DNA from: Ryuthela nishihirai
Lineage: Eukaryota; Arthropoda; Arachnida; Araneae; Heptathelidae
Assembly: GCA_038380435.1 (NCBI GenBank)
Contig: JAWZYU010000019.1
Coordinates: 28,297,801 to 28,361,800, forward strand
Length of the DNA: 64,000 nt
Direction of reading: 5' to 3'
This document shows, piece after piece, positions 31,762-41,814 of this stretch (the stretch's first letter is position 1; the number at the start of each line of letters is the position of its first letter). Made by a program: the position numbers and the translations under genes. The notes beneath the pieces were generated by a model, which saw nothing but the letters and a program-made list of their open reading frames with translations, was not told where the DNA came from and made no database searches.

Positions 31762-32565
31762 TGAGGACTGATATATTTTCAACCGTAGAATCTTGCTTTT
31801 CATTGGCTTTCGCAGTTAAGCGTCAAAGCCACGATTGAAGAAAGAAAACTCTTTGAGGGAGACAACGCTATTGAAGCTATTAAGAGATTTTTACGCTATT
31901 GAAGCTATTAAGAGATTTGTGAAACACGATTTGCAATATTTCACCAATACTCTCCAATGCAAAAAATACTTTTCATTTATCTCTAAATGAAAACAAAAGT
32001 TGAATGTGTAGACACGGACGAACAGGCAAACGACTAAGTGAAAACAATAGTTTCTTTTTATCTGAAAACGATCTAAAGCGAGCTGAAAACAGCATTGCCG
32101 AGAAGATTAAATAAACCTTTTCAATACCTTCGAAATGTCGAAAATTAACTTTTCAGTATTAACAATCGCATTATCATCTACGGTACTAAATCATCCATAT
32201 TATGTCAAAATCACGTGAATATTGTTTCGCATAGGCATGCACAATGCTGTTGACGATTCAGTGTTATTCTTCAGGTTAACGTGTCACTAAGCTACTGACT
32301 TAGACACTTTAATTCACCCCCTACACTTTTTTACTCATCCTTTCTAAAAGAAGAAGAAAAAAAATAAGCATCTTGTTTCCACCATAGCCAAAACACCCTC
32401 CTTTATCGTACCTAGGTCATTAGATGGTGAGATGTGGCGCATCGACCGAAATGACTGTGATTACTTCCTCACTTATCTACAGCACAGCAACTTGCAAAAC
32501 AATGACGATCGAAGCATTGTTTCGGCTCGTGATAATGAGGCCAAAATGCAAAAATCTATATTCTT
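31762..32565. other. R1 terminal fragment, otherwise nothing recognised
   Basis: 31915-32080 matches R1 in minus orientation (CAATATTTCACCAATACTC, then AAATACTTTTCATTTATCTC, then the ACGGACGAACAGGCAAACGA block). Just before it ACGCTATTGAAGCTATTAAG is duplicated at 31866 and 31892. Confidence 0.5.
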
Positions 32566-32895
32566 TTTGTGTGTGTGCTACTTATCCTTTTTAGAGGGGC
32601 GGGCTGATATCGACATTGACGAGGCAGAAAAAATATCATTATTCTCTCCTTTTCTGGGGCTACTTTTACGTAATGACTTAAAAACGAAATTGCATTCTAT
32701 CACTTCTATCAGTTTCCAGAGTAACTTTCGTCTTTCTATTCTCCTCCCCCTCCACCTCAAGCACCTCTTCCCTTTAAAATTTCATTTAATTTTTTTTTCT
32801 TCAACCCTTCGCAGTCTTGCGTTGGCTTCCAAACACGAGACACTGAACTTTTCCTTCTGGATTGAGACAAACGCCATGAACTGATCTTCCTCTGC
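32566..32895 (+). repeat. Local segmental duplication, unit A
   Basis: Matches 33285-33612 over most of its length: TGCTACTTATCCTTTT.AGAGGGG, CGACATTGA, TTCTCTCCTT, a run ending CTTTCATT, TTGGTTTCC or TTGGCTTCC, AACTTTTCCTT, then GAGACAAACGCCATG. Short open frames end with ..ETNAM in both units, but no domain is visible. Confidence 0.8.
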
Positions 32896-32907
32896 ACCCA
32901 TTGTGCG

Positions 32908-33272
32908 GTTGGTTGTTGTTTTACCTCCGAGCGTCACTTTTTTGCACACCATGGGCTAAATGACCAGGTCACATGGACCCCGAAGGCTCAGAGAAGGTTG
33001 GGGGAGGGACCCACTGGAACAGCTGTTGGGAGACAGATGGTAGCCTCCCGTCAAGTCCATCCAGCGTGTTCTTTAACGTGCACAGGGTATGGCTCTCCCA
33101 CACACAGAACCACAGCTTAACGTCCCATCCGACGGACGGCGGCCTTTCCAAGCCCATCGGTGTCCCCTACTGACGTGCGGAGAAAAATCTCAACGATGAC
33201 CAAGCTGGAACTCGAACCTGGGAACTACAGATTACGAGCCTGGCGAGCTACCGACTGAGCCACCCCCGCCCC
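32908..33272 (-). mobile_element. SINE-1, full length, young, between duplicated units
   Basis: 12-bp duplication ACCCATTGTGCG (32896-32907 and 33273-33284). It sits exactly between units A and B, and a 25-bp deletion removes part of the linker near 33173. Young states CACCATGG, CACATGG and CTACAG. Confidence 0.95.
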
Positions 33273-33284
33273 ACCCATTGTGCG

Positions 33285-33612
33285 TGTTGTGCTTATCTTT
33301 TCAGAGGGGGGGGGGATACCGACATTGAGAGTATAAAAAACCTTTATTCTCTTCCTTCTGTTGTTGGTTTTAGGTAATAACATAGATCATAATCGCATTC
33401 GATTAGTTCTTATGGTCTTCTTCCAGCATAGGTTTCGCCTTTATATCATCTTTCAACTCCTCCAAACCTCGTCCCATCCAAAACCACCACTTTCCCCTTT
33501 AAACTTTCATTCATTTTCTTTTGCCCTTCAATCTCTGACGTTGGTTTCCAAACAGAGATTGAACTTTTCCTTATGCATTGAGACAAACGCCATGCACTGA
33601 TCTTCCACTGCA
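33285..33612 (+). repeat. Local segmental duplication, unit B
   Basis: Counterpart of 32566-32895, with a G-run expansion (33306-33315) and small indels. It differs at roughly one position in six, so the duplication is older than the SINE between the units. Confidence 0.8.
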
Positions 33613-34693
33613 CCTTCTTCGCAACGTACTTTTTGCTTCCCTTTCTATCCCCCCCCCCCTTTTCCTCCTCCCACTATTGATCGAAGCGTTTAAAAGAGAA
33701 AAGTAAACCCCAATAGGTAACATTCCTGGTGCTTTGGTTCGTAAACTGTAGCCGACGTTTTTGGTCGATTGACCCTCTTCTTCCCTCACAGATTTCTCTT
33801 TTTCATTTCTGCTTCTTTAGAGGCAACTGTTTTATTCTTTTTATCGTTCCCGTGTCTTTTTTTCTCCACAGGCGGATGACGTGGGTTCAGAGAATTCTCG
33901 TGATTCCTCATGTGTCTGTCACATGTGAAAACCATAAAAGTTGGCGAATTTTCAGATCTCTTGGTCTGCCGTTTCTTTCGTACATATGAGAGGAAATGGA
34001 GATCTGATTTATCTGTTTCTGGGTTGACTGCTAACCCGTAAAAAAATGCAAAAAGCCTAAAAAAGTGTTTGTAGGTTTTCTTCTCTTTTTCACTGTTGTT
34101 TAGAAACAGAAATTTTAATTTTCGTATCATTTACTGCTTAGTGAGCCATGAAGCATCAGTGTGTTGAAATAGAATGTCTATCAATCAGTGAATATTTACC
34201 AGCACTGATAACTGAGATAGCCACTGTCTATGGTAGACATACATATGAATAAAATAGAAAACGAATATTATGCATTTATCCGTAACTGAGGCAAGCTCTG
34301 CTGTAAGTTTAAAGAAAGAGAGCAGGGTATTTTGCAGACACGACATTGCCCTGTTTACGTAACAGTGTAGAGCCTATTTACTTCTTGGCATACTTTTAGT
34401 TGGTATAGAGTTAAATTTTTAAGTTTGCTTATGGAATAGATTAAAAGCAAGAAATGATACGTAGCTTGATCAGAAAAATCATAAATTTATTCATAGCTTG
34501 TCCCAAAACTATAAACTGAGATATTAACTTCTATACAAAAAATCAAGAAGTGATTCATGAAGCATGTACATTGAAAGCAAGAAGCGACTTGTGGTTTGCC
34601 CAGGAAAAAAAAAAGCGACTGGTAGCTTCTCCAGAGAAATCAAAAAGTGACTCATAGTTTGTATCAAAAAGTACATTACGAGTAATTAGCTTG
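33613..34693. other. No gene supported
   Basis: A 114-codon minus-strand frame (33786-34130) is Lys/Arg/Phe-rich and unrecognised. Recurrent AAGAAGCGACT-type phrases at 34580-35000 suggest a weak, very old tandem pattern. Confidence 0.35.
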
Positions 34694-34695
34694 TA

Positions 34696-34928
34696 CAGTC
34701 GTTCAAAAAAATATCCGAACACTATGGTTGATTTCAGAATTCAGAAAAAATATCTGGCAAAGATCTTTTTAGAAATTAGTGCAAATCATGAGGCAGATCA
34801 TCTGGCAACCTTCGTGTCACGTGACACGAAGGATTGCCAGATCACTAATTTCTAAAAAAATCGTTGCCAGATATGTTTTCTGAATTCTGAAATCAACCAT
34901 AGTGTTCGGATATCTTTTTGAGCGACTG
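34696..34928. mobile_element. Palindromic Tc1-type MITE, copy 1
   Basis: Ends CAGTCGTTCAAAAAAATATC and its complement at 34928, flanked by TA on both sides (34694-34695, 34929-34930). The two ~115-bp halves are complementary almost throughout and meet at a CACGTG centre, so the whole element is one hairpin. A 13-bp insertion (GCAAATCATGAGG area, 34777-34797) interrupts the left arm. Confidence 0.92.
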
Positions 34929-35019
34929 TACAGAGAAAAATCGAAAGGTGACTAAAGCTTGTATATCGAAATAAAGAAGAGATAGTTTGCTAGGAGAAAA
35001 TAAGAAGCGACTCTATACA

Positions 35020-35409
35020 GGTTGGGTTGGGTTGTTTTACCTCTGAGAGGCCCTTTTTTACACACCATGGGCTAAATTGCCAGGTCAGATGGACCCCGAA
35101 GGCTCAGAGAAGGTTGGGGAAGGGGACCCACTGGAACAGCTGTTGGGAGACAGATGGTAGCCTCCCGTCAAGGCCATCCAGCGTGTTCTTTAACGTCCAC
35201 AGGGTATGACTCTCCCGCACACGGGGCCACGGTTTAACGTCCCAAACGACGGACGGCGGCCTTTCCAAGCCCATCGGTGTCCCCTACTGACCGTGGGCAG
35301 GGCGGGGAATTTTGTGGAGATAAATCTTAACGCTGACCCAGCTAGGACTCGAACCTGGGAACTACAGATTACGAGCCTGGCGCGCTACCGACTGAGCTAC
35401 CCTCGCCCC
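35020..35409 (-). mobile_element. SINE-1, full length, young
   Basis: 12-bp perfect duplication CGACTCTATACA (35008-35019 and 35410-35421). Tail (GGTTGG)n at the left, head at the right. States CACCATGG, CTACAG young; the CACATGG site reads CAGATGG. Confidence 0.95.
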
Positions 35410-35558
35410 CGACTCTATACAAAGAAAGAGACTAAGGAACTAGTTAGAACTTATGTAGTTTCTCTAATAAAAGAACATATACACCGAAACAGCGGTGATG
35501 CATTGTGATCGCTGCATCAGTTAGACTGGCTCTTGTCGAGCTTGTTGTTTCCAAGGTA

Positions 35559-35698
35559 CAGTCACTCAAAAAAGTATCCGAACACTATGGTTGATTACAG
35601 AATTCAGAAAAAATATCTGGCAACGATTTTTTTTATAAATTCGTGATCTGGCAACCTTCGTGTCACGTGATTACAAAATTCAGGAAAAATATCTGGAG
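35559..35698. mobile_element. Palindromic MITE, copy 2, half element
   Basis: Begins at TA-CAGTCACTC and runs to the CACGTGA centre, then jumps to a second piece of the left arm (TTACAAAATTCAGG..AAATATCTGG) instead of the complementary half. The right arm is lost and replaced by the hairpin at 35724-35794. Confidence 0.82.
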
Positions 35699-35723
35699 CC
35701 TGTACAGCAGCTGTACATGCTCC

Positions 35724-35794
35724 AGTTACCGTTCACAGCAAACTGGAGCGTGTGGAGTTACTGCACACGCTCCAGTTTGCTGTGAACGGTAACT
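35724..35794. repeat. 31-bp perfect inverted repeat
   Basis: Arms 35724-35754 and 35764-35794 are exact complements with a 9-bp loop; the arm starts AGTTACCGTTCACAGC. It is unrelated to the flanking MITE sequence. AGTATCAAAATAATATGACC at 35836-35855 just after resembles the terminal sequence of the Tc1 element ending at 39822. Confidence 0.93.
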
Positions 35795-35860
35795 GCACAC
35801 GCTCAATATTTCCGTGAGTGAGCCAAACACGATCTAGTATCAAAATAATATGACCACCTA

Positions 35861-36105
35861 AAGTCGCTCAAAAAAGTATCCGAACACTATGGTTGATTAC
35901 AGAATTCAGAAAAAATATCTGGCAACGATTTTTTTAGAAATTAGTGATCTGGCAACCTTCGTGTCACGTGACACGAAGGCACGTGACACGAAGACACGTG
36001 ACACGAAGGTTGCCAGATCACTAATTTCTAAAAAAATCGTTGCCAGATATTTTTTCTGAATTCTGTAATCAACCATAGTGTTCGGATACTTTTTTTGAGC
36101 GACTG
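35861..36105. mobile_element. Palindromic MITE, copy 3, expanded centre
   Basis: Arms as in copy 1, nearly perfect. The centre holds three CACGTGACACGAAG-type blocks instead of one (35967-36008), a palindrome-centre amplification. TA flanks are present at 35859-35860 and 36106-36107. Confidence 0.93.
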
Positions 36106-36251
36106 TACACGTATGATCTTGACCAGAAGCCAATGAGCTAAGCCTTCTCGATGAACTTGACCCGACCCGAAAGTGTTGGTAGTTTTCAAGCTGAGACATA
36201 GGGAGTTACGCTGGAAGTTAAGCATTATTTCATAGACTGAGCTTTCGACCG

Positions 36252-36593
36252 CCAAGGGTAGTTTAGTCGGTAGCTCAACAGTCTCATGATCTGCAGTTCG
36301 TAAGCTACAGTCTCCGCTGTGCCAGAGTGATTAATCTCTGTCCTGTCTTCGGTGATAAAGAGGATATCGATGGGTTTGGAACGTCTGTTGTTCTTCAGGT
36401 GAGACGTAAAGATTTTGTCGTGTGTGCAACGGACTCATACCCTTTGCACGTTTAAAGAACACTCTGGATACCCTTTGCACGTTTAAAGAACACTCTGGAT
36501 ACCCTTTGCACGTTTAAAGAACACTCTGGATACCCTTGACAGGAAGCTACCCTCTGTCTCCTAACAGCTGTCCGGTGGGTCTCCTTCTCCCAA
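36252..36593 (+). mobile_element. SINE-1, old, with triplicated body block
   Basis: Diverged head (GGGTAGTTTAGTCGGTAGC). The 31-bp block beginning ATACCCTTTGCACGTTTAAA is present three times at 31-bp steps (36437, 36468, 36499). The copy stops at CTTCTCCCAAG, where the next SINE begins. Confidence 0.88.
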
Positions 36594-36950
36594 GGGGTGG
36601 GGTGGCTCAGATGGTAGTGCTCTAGGTTTTTTTTGTATAGTTCCCAGGTTCGAATTCCTCCTGGGCCAATGTTTATCTCCTCAAAACTCCCCGCCCTGTT
36701 CTTGGTGAATAGGGGACACCGTTGGACTAGGAAATGCTGCCGTCCGTCGAATGCGACATTTAGCCGTGTTCCGTATGCGGGATGCTATATCCTGCGCACG
36801 TTAAAGAACACACTGGACCATCTGTCTGCTAACGCTGTCCAGTGGGTGCTTTTCCCCCAAACTTCTCTGAATCTTTTTGGGTCCTTATGACCTGGCCATT
36901 TAGCCCATTGCGTGCAAAAACAAGCGCTCCTCGCAAGTAAAACAACCCAC
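36594..36950 (+). mobile_element. SINE-1, old, abutting the previous copy
   Basis: Head GGGTGGCTCAGATGG at 36599, B box GGTTCGAATTCC, with a T-run in place of the anticodon region and a 25-bp body deletion near 36818. Tail AAAACAACCCAC. It joins the previous copy without spacer, suggesting insertion into it followed by loss of the distal part. Confidence 0.86.
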
Positions 36951-38192
36951 AGAAAACCGAATTTTCTAAAGAAAAAAACTATCAGTGATTCTTATTAACT
37001 GTATATTATTGCAAACTGTATATTAGAATTCAAAAATAGTTTCGAGCCTAAATATAGATATCAAATCTATACATTGTTGTCCCACACCAATAAAAGAAAC
37101 TTCAATTTCGAAAAAAGAACTATCAACATCGGATTGACTTCGGTTCTTGTTGCATTCCTTTAATGTGTGGCCCCTGGGCATTGACAACAATAAAGCATCG
37201 GCAAAACATAAGGGGCCAAGCCATCACTGACGAGTTCCACTAGTCCAATCAGGTTCGGGCGACCTGGTCGTGACCTGCTGGGCTCCGTCTTCTCTTTCAC
37301 GTGGGGATGGGGTTGCGTATGTGTAGGCAAAATAACTGTCTGGCCAAATCGTTAGAGGTCATTGTCTGATTGGGATGGGGAAGACTTAGAGCGAGAGCTG
37401 GTCACCTTCAGGCGGATCATGAAAGGCAGGAGAGAACGTTCTACGTGATATCGTCCTTGGGTGGTGCCGACCCCACATTGCTTCCTATGTCTAAGGGTCT
37501 GTATGTATTAGCGAAGGTTAGGCCTCTGGGATTCATCAATTATAAACGGCGTTCATTTATAAAAATCAACCGGGCCTACCTAGCTCTTATTTTTGCTCTT
37601 GCTGCTGTACTTGCAGCCTTAGTAACGGAGAGAGGAAGTTCCTTGACCTTGATATAATAAGTTCTCTCCACTTTCTCTGATGATACTTTCACTTGAGGTT
37701 ATAATTTTAAATATTTCGAGGATGAAGCAAAAGAACAATGCCAGCGTTATTTTGGGCAATTTTTTTCGTGTTTTTTTTATTGTCTGATGATTCCTACCAC
37801 TAATTATATTGCATAAATTAATAATAAATTATTGAGCAGAAAATGTTTTAACTGCCCTTTGGGGTTCATTTCTTATCCTTTTTTTTTGCCTTTTGGCTCA
37901 TACCATTTATTAGACAGCGTCGGATGGAAAAGATTATGGGATCTGAGATCCTGGTATTTTGAAAAATCCTATTTATGCTATATGCTTATATAGATGTTAT
38001 ATTTTGAATCGATACCAAAAAACAGAAACTTAAAGGACTAATAATCTTTCCATCCCATTTTATTCTAATCTATTTTTGTTCCTCACCTTAGGAGATTAAG
38101 TTAGTAAAATCCCAATGGTCATTTCTTTCAATAAGAATTTTAAATATTTTATAACTTTAATTACAATCGTTTCATAATCGTTCAGTAATGTG
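36951..38192. other. No gene supported; GC-richer patch
   Basis: 37140-37660 is GC-richer than its surroundings and shares nothing with other repeats here. The plus frame 37370-37657 ends with a hydrophobic run (LALIFALAAVLAALV) but has no recognisable domain. A solo LTR or a host exon are both possible; neither is demonstrated. Confidence 0.35.
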
Positions 38193-38590
38193 TCGACCTG
38201 TAGCCGAGTGGTTAACGCGCTTGGCTACTAATCAAAGGGACCTGCGTTCGAGCCCCGGATAAGGCATGGATGTTTGTGTTGTCTATCTGCAGAGGTCAGA
38301 TTCTTTGTTACGACGTATAAATTAACAGTGGTTGTAGTGGAACCCCTCCCTACAACCTTCCCTGAGACTTCAGGGTCCTTGTGACCTATGTGATTTAGAC
38401 CATTGTGTGTAAAAAAGTGAGGCTCAGAGGTAAAACAACCCAACCCTGGATTCGAGCCCGGATAAGGCATGGATGTTTGTGCTGCTAATGTCCTGCCATC
38501 CTCACAGACTTTCTACTATGATGTATTAAACTGATAGGCTCCTGTAAGACTTCTGTGGCAAGCAGCTGCTTAAGGGGTAATTCATTTTTT
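38193..38590 (+). mobile_element. SINE-2/SINE-1 tail/SINE-2 chimera
   Basis: 38193-38330 is a SINE-2 head and body start (TAGCCGAGTGGTTAACGCG, then TTCGAGCCCCGGATAAGGCA). 38331-38446 is a SINE-1 3' end in the same orientation, finishing CAACCCAACC. At 38450 SINE-2 resumes from its own B box (TTCGAGCCCGGATAAGGCA) to the AAGCAGCTGCTT end at 38573. The 26-bp SINE-2 segment around the B box is therefore present on both sides of the SINE-1 piece. Confidence 0.85.
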
Positions 38591-38759
38591 AATGCTAGGC
38601 ACAATAATTTACCTTTCAAGTTAATTGAAAGTGAAATAAGTATTATTTCAAATCATTTCATAAATAACAACATATTTTAAAAGTGTGTATAAATGAGTCT
38701 TTCAATATTCTTTTAATTTTTTAATAAATTTCTAAAACTATGTTTCTTTGAGTTGTTTT
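38591..38759. other. AT-rich, nothing recognised
   Basis: Short AT-rich interval between the chimera and the truncated Tc1 element. Confidence 0.4.
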
Positions 38760-39822
38760 AATTTGCTTAAATACTGAAAGTATGCTGCGAAAATCGATAT
38801 TTAGATGGATTGAGCACGAAGGTTCCGGAGATGACATGGTTGTGTGTCCGCACGCCGAAGCTGTCGATCCAAATGGTCCAACAAGTGTTCTATGGGATAG
38901 AGGTCGGGCGATTTCGCCGGCCAAGGGAGAACGGAGACATCGCTGTCGTGTTCCTGCAACCAGTCACGCACCACCTTAGCGACATGGCAGGGCGTATTGT
39001 CCTGTTGGTAGACACCATCACCACCAGGGTAAACGTTCAACACGAAGGGATGCATGTGGTCAGCGAGGATGGACAGATAGCAATTGGCGTTCAGAGACCC
39101 ATCCAGTGGTATCAGCTGTCCCAAGTCATACCAGGAAAACATCCCCCACACATGCACACTGCCACCGCCGGCCTGTACTTGACTGACAAACGTGTCTGGG
39201 TGTTGGTTCTCATGTGTCTGATTCCGTATCTGCCACCGCCTGTCACTTCTGTGGAGTAAGAACCTCGATTCATCGGAGAAGAAAACCTTTTCCCACTGTC
39301 CAATGATGAACTGTCCACTCTTTTGCAAACTGCAGGCGTCGTTGCCAATGGACCTTGGTTAACATGGGCCCTTTACACAGGGTCGACTCCAGAGACCCAT
39401 GCGTAACAGGGTTTGCTCTACTGTTATCGGTGACACGTACCTGATGCCCCAACATTCATTTGAATGGTCAATTGTTTCACTGTTGCGCGTTGATTGCCTT
39501 TACCAGTCGATGGATGCGACGTTCATCTCTGGGTCGATTGCCTTTGGGGCTCCAACACCCTTACTACAGCACCTCACAAACAGCCCATGATGTCTGCTGT
39601 TTCCGAGATGCTTCCACCCTTGTAACGGTAGCCGATGATCATTCCTTTTTGAACATCCGTTAAATCAATACCTCTGCCCATTGTGCTCACGTTACCCACT
39701 ATGGCTCATCTGTCCTGGCCGGTCGCTTATATTTACATGTGGTCGACCTTGTCATGTGCATTCTGTGATGCGCCTGGCGCCTGTGATTCTGTGGGTGGTC
39801 ATATTATTCTGATACGACTGTG
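38760..39822 (-). mobile_element. Tc1-like DD36E element, left end lost
   Basis: The right terminus reads, outwards, GATACGACTGTG followed by TA (39823-39824), a plausible Tc1-type end; its subterminal AATAATATGACCACC is echoed at 35843-35857. The left TIR is absent; homology stops near 38800 where AT-rich DNA begins. Confidence 0.7.
38801..39681 (-). pseudogene. Tc1-like DD36E transposase pseudogene
   Basis: ATG at 39681-39679 opens MGRGIDLTDVQKGMIIGYRY and an HTH. The catalytic region is an intact 175-codon stretch: FFSDESRF (about 39280), WGMFSWYDLG, YQQDNTPCHVAKVVRDW (38985-38935) and WPAKSPDLYPIEHL (38900-38860). Counting from the Asp of QQDN to the Glu of PIEH gives 36 intervening residues; all three catalytic residues are present. 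Frameshifts and stops lie between about 39330 and 39600, and the C-terminus stops at ..RAQSI, short of the usual end. This is the best-preserved transposase core in the window. Confidence 0.88.
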
Positions 39823-39911
39823 TATTATAGATGTTATAGATCTTCGAAGTTTGCGTCCCATTAACGTAGTATGGGGTGGGGTGATCATAATTCAATGATC
39901 ATTCAATGTGT

Positions 39912-40414
39912 GGGTTGGATTATTTTACTGTGAGAGGCACTTTGTTTGCACACAATGGGTTAAATGACCAGGAACCATGAGATAAAGGATAAGATGAGAC
40001 TGAGATAAAGGATGAGATGAGACTGAGATAAAGGATGAGATGAGACCAGGAACCCTGAGATAAAGGATTCCTAAGATAAAGAACCCTGAGAGCTCAGAGA
40101 CGTTGGAGGAAAAATACCGGGGACCAGAGATTTTGGGGGAAAGGTACCCACCGGAACAGCTGTTGGGAGACAGATGGTAGCCTTCCATCAAGGCCATGCA
40201 GCGTGTTCTTTAACGTGCACAGGGTATGACTCTCCCGCACACGAGGCCATTGTTTAACGTCCCATCCGACGAACCCCAATGGTTCCGCTACTGACCGTGG
40301 GAATGGCGGAAAGTTTTGCGGAGATAAATCTCAACGCTGACCCAGCTGGGATTCGAACCTGAGAACTGCAGTTTACGAGCCTGGCGCGCTAACGATTGAA
40401 CCACCACCGTCCCC
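39912..40414 (-). mobile_element. SINE-1 with tandem expansion, old subfamily
   Basis: 11-bp perfect duplication ATTCAATGTGT (39901-39911 and 40415-40425). About 110 bp longer than standard because a 23-bp GAGATAAAGGATGAGATGA-type unit is repeated three times (39978-40046) with two further partial duplications of the flanking phrase. Confidence 0.93.
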
Positions 40415-40425
40415 ATTCAATGTGT

Positions 40426-40997
40426 CTCTGCAGAATGAATAATACGAAGTTTCCGGTTGGTTAGATGAAGCATAATTTCTCCTTGACATTCTTATTACAA
40501 GAACTAACATCCCAACATTGCCTGTCTTTCTTCACAATCTTATGTAAGCAAGTGGGAAGCATCACAGCCTTGCCTTTTAATCAGGGAAGTGCTGGATAAG
40601 TATTGCCAAGCATAGGTGAGTGTTTTTTTTAAAAAAACATTTCCCACGCTTGCCTATTTTGAAAATACGATTTTGTTCTTTAGTTTTTTTTGTGCAACTA
40701 GAATGGAAGTGTAGCAAATGGAGGCCCATAAAAATAAAAGTTTATCTGACGAGCACGCGTAGAAATGGAACTATTCTGAATACCACGGATCATAATCAGC
40801 ATATATAATGGACGCAATAAGCGGGCCTTCAAAAGTTCTGCAAGAATGTTTCGCTCACAGAACATGCGTCTACTGTCAACTCTGACGTTAATAGTGTTGT
40901 TTACGTCGGTGCGACTTGTTTACTAGGCTTTAATGATGGGATGCGAGGTTATCCTCACACCATCTTTCAAGTTCATCGCCTGTCATCTTGCTTACAG
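40426..40997. other. No feature recognised
   Basis: No repeat family of the window and no supported frame; possible unique DNA. Confidence 0.4.
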
Positions 40998-41205
40998 GGG
41001 CAGATATTTGACTCAGTCGATAACGCGTCACACTTGTAATCTGTAATTCCAAGATTCGAGAGCCAATTGTGCTTGCGTTGCGATTTATCTCCCGTAAGCC
41101 CCACCCTGCCATCGGTGAGAAAGGGGACACCGATGGGCTTGCAAAAGTCCCCGTCCATGGACGTCACTGTGGCCCGTTGTTCAAAAGAGCCATACGGTGA
41201 CTGAC
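40998..41205 (+). mobile_element. SINE-1, 3' truncated, old
   Basis: Head GACTCAGTCGATAACGCG and B box GATTCGAGAGCC are diverged; body continues to GAGCCATACGG and stops. Unusual for a LINE-mobilised SINE, since the 3' end is lost, so a later deletion is likely. Confidence 0.8.
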
Positions 41206-41296
41206 AATTAACAAGACTGATTCAATAAGAAAATAATTAATCACTAACCTGTAGTGAATGTGGTCACCTTCAAAGTACTCGCATTCCTACTTTACA

Positions 41297-41412
41297 TGTT
41301 TATTGTAGTCCTTCTGCTGAGGTCTCGCCTTCCTCACAACATTCTTATCTTTGACGTATTAAACTGACAGGCTCCTGTCAGACTCTTGAGGCCAGGCGTT
41401 ATTTTTTTTTTG
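41297..41412 (+). mobile_element. SINE-2 body fragment
   Basis: CTTCTGCTGAGGTCTCGCC to ACTGACAGGCTCCTGTCAGA matches the SINE-2 body; head and AAGCAGCTGCTT end are missing, and a T/G run follows. Confidence 0.75.
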
Positions 41413-41539
41413 GGGGGGGGGGAAGTCATGAATGGGTTTGGTCATATACATAATTTACACAGTGTAGTAACAAAAGAGTTAATTTTGAAATATACGTATA
41501 TACTGTATATATAGCTGCTTTCATTTAAATTTATTTATA

Positions 41540-41740
41540 AAGAATCAACTGGGAGTTATTTATTTTTTAAAAATTTGTAATTAATTCGAAAATATTCATA
41601 TTCACATTAATATAATTGTAACGAATAAATGATTTTTTTTCGTAGCGTTTAAAAAAAAATAGTTTTTAATTAAATTTTAGCCAAATTAAATCACAAACTT
41701 TTATCCATATTTAATATCGCACTTTTGTTCAACTGCTGTC
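41540..41740 (+). repeat. R3 dispersed repeat, partial
   Basis: AGTTATTTATTTTTTAAAAA, AAAATATTCATATTCACATT, TTAGCCAAATTAAATCAC and TTTTGTTCAACTGCTGTCC in R3 order. It is followed within 75 bp by another R3 copy in the same orientation. Confidence 0.65.
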
Positions 41741-41814
41741 CTGGTCTTGTGTATCTAAGTGGAACAACCTCGAATTCAACAGGAAATTAATGTTCAAGGC
41801 CATTTCGATACAAC

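Noticed and set aside
32432..32884. 150-codon plus-strand frame as a gene
   Set aside because: Half of it lies in the locally duplicated unit A, low-complexity Leu/Phe/Ser stretches dominate, and the corresponding frame in unit B is broken.
35906..36199. Frame with DLATFVSR and VARSLISKK repeats, also at 56943-57134
   Set aside because: Translation of the palindromic MITE; the mirrored peptides come from its inverted arms.
36437..36529. CRISPR-like array of 31-bp repeats
   Set aside because: Units are directly adjacent without spacers and lie in a eukaryotic SINE.
37370..37657. Host membrane protein exon suggested by LALIFALAAVLAAL
   Set aside because: Single hydrophobic run, no homology recognised and no splice evidence; kept only as an unexplained GC-richer patch.
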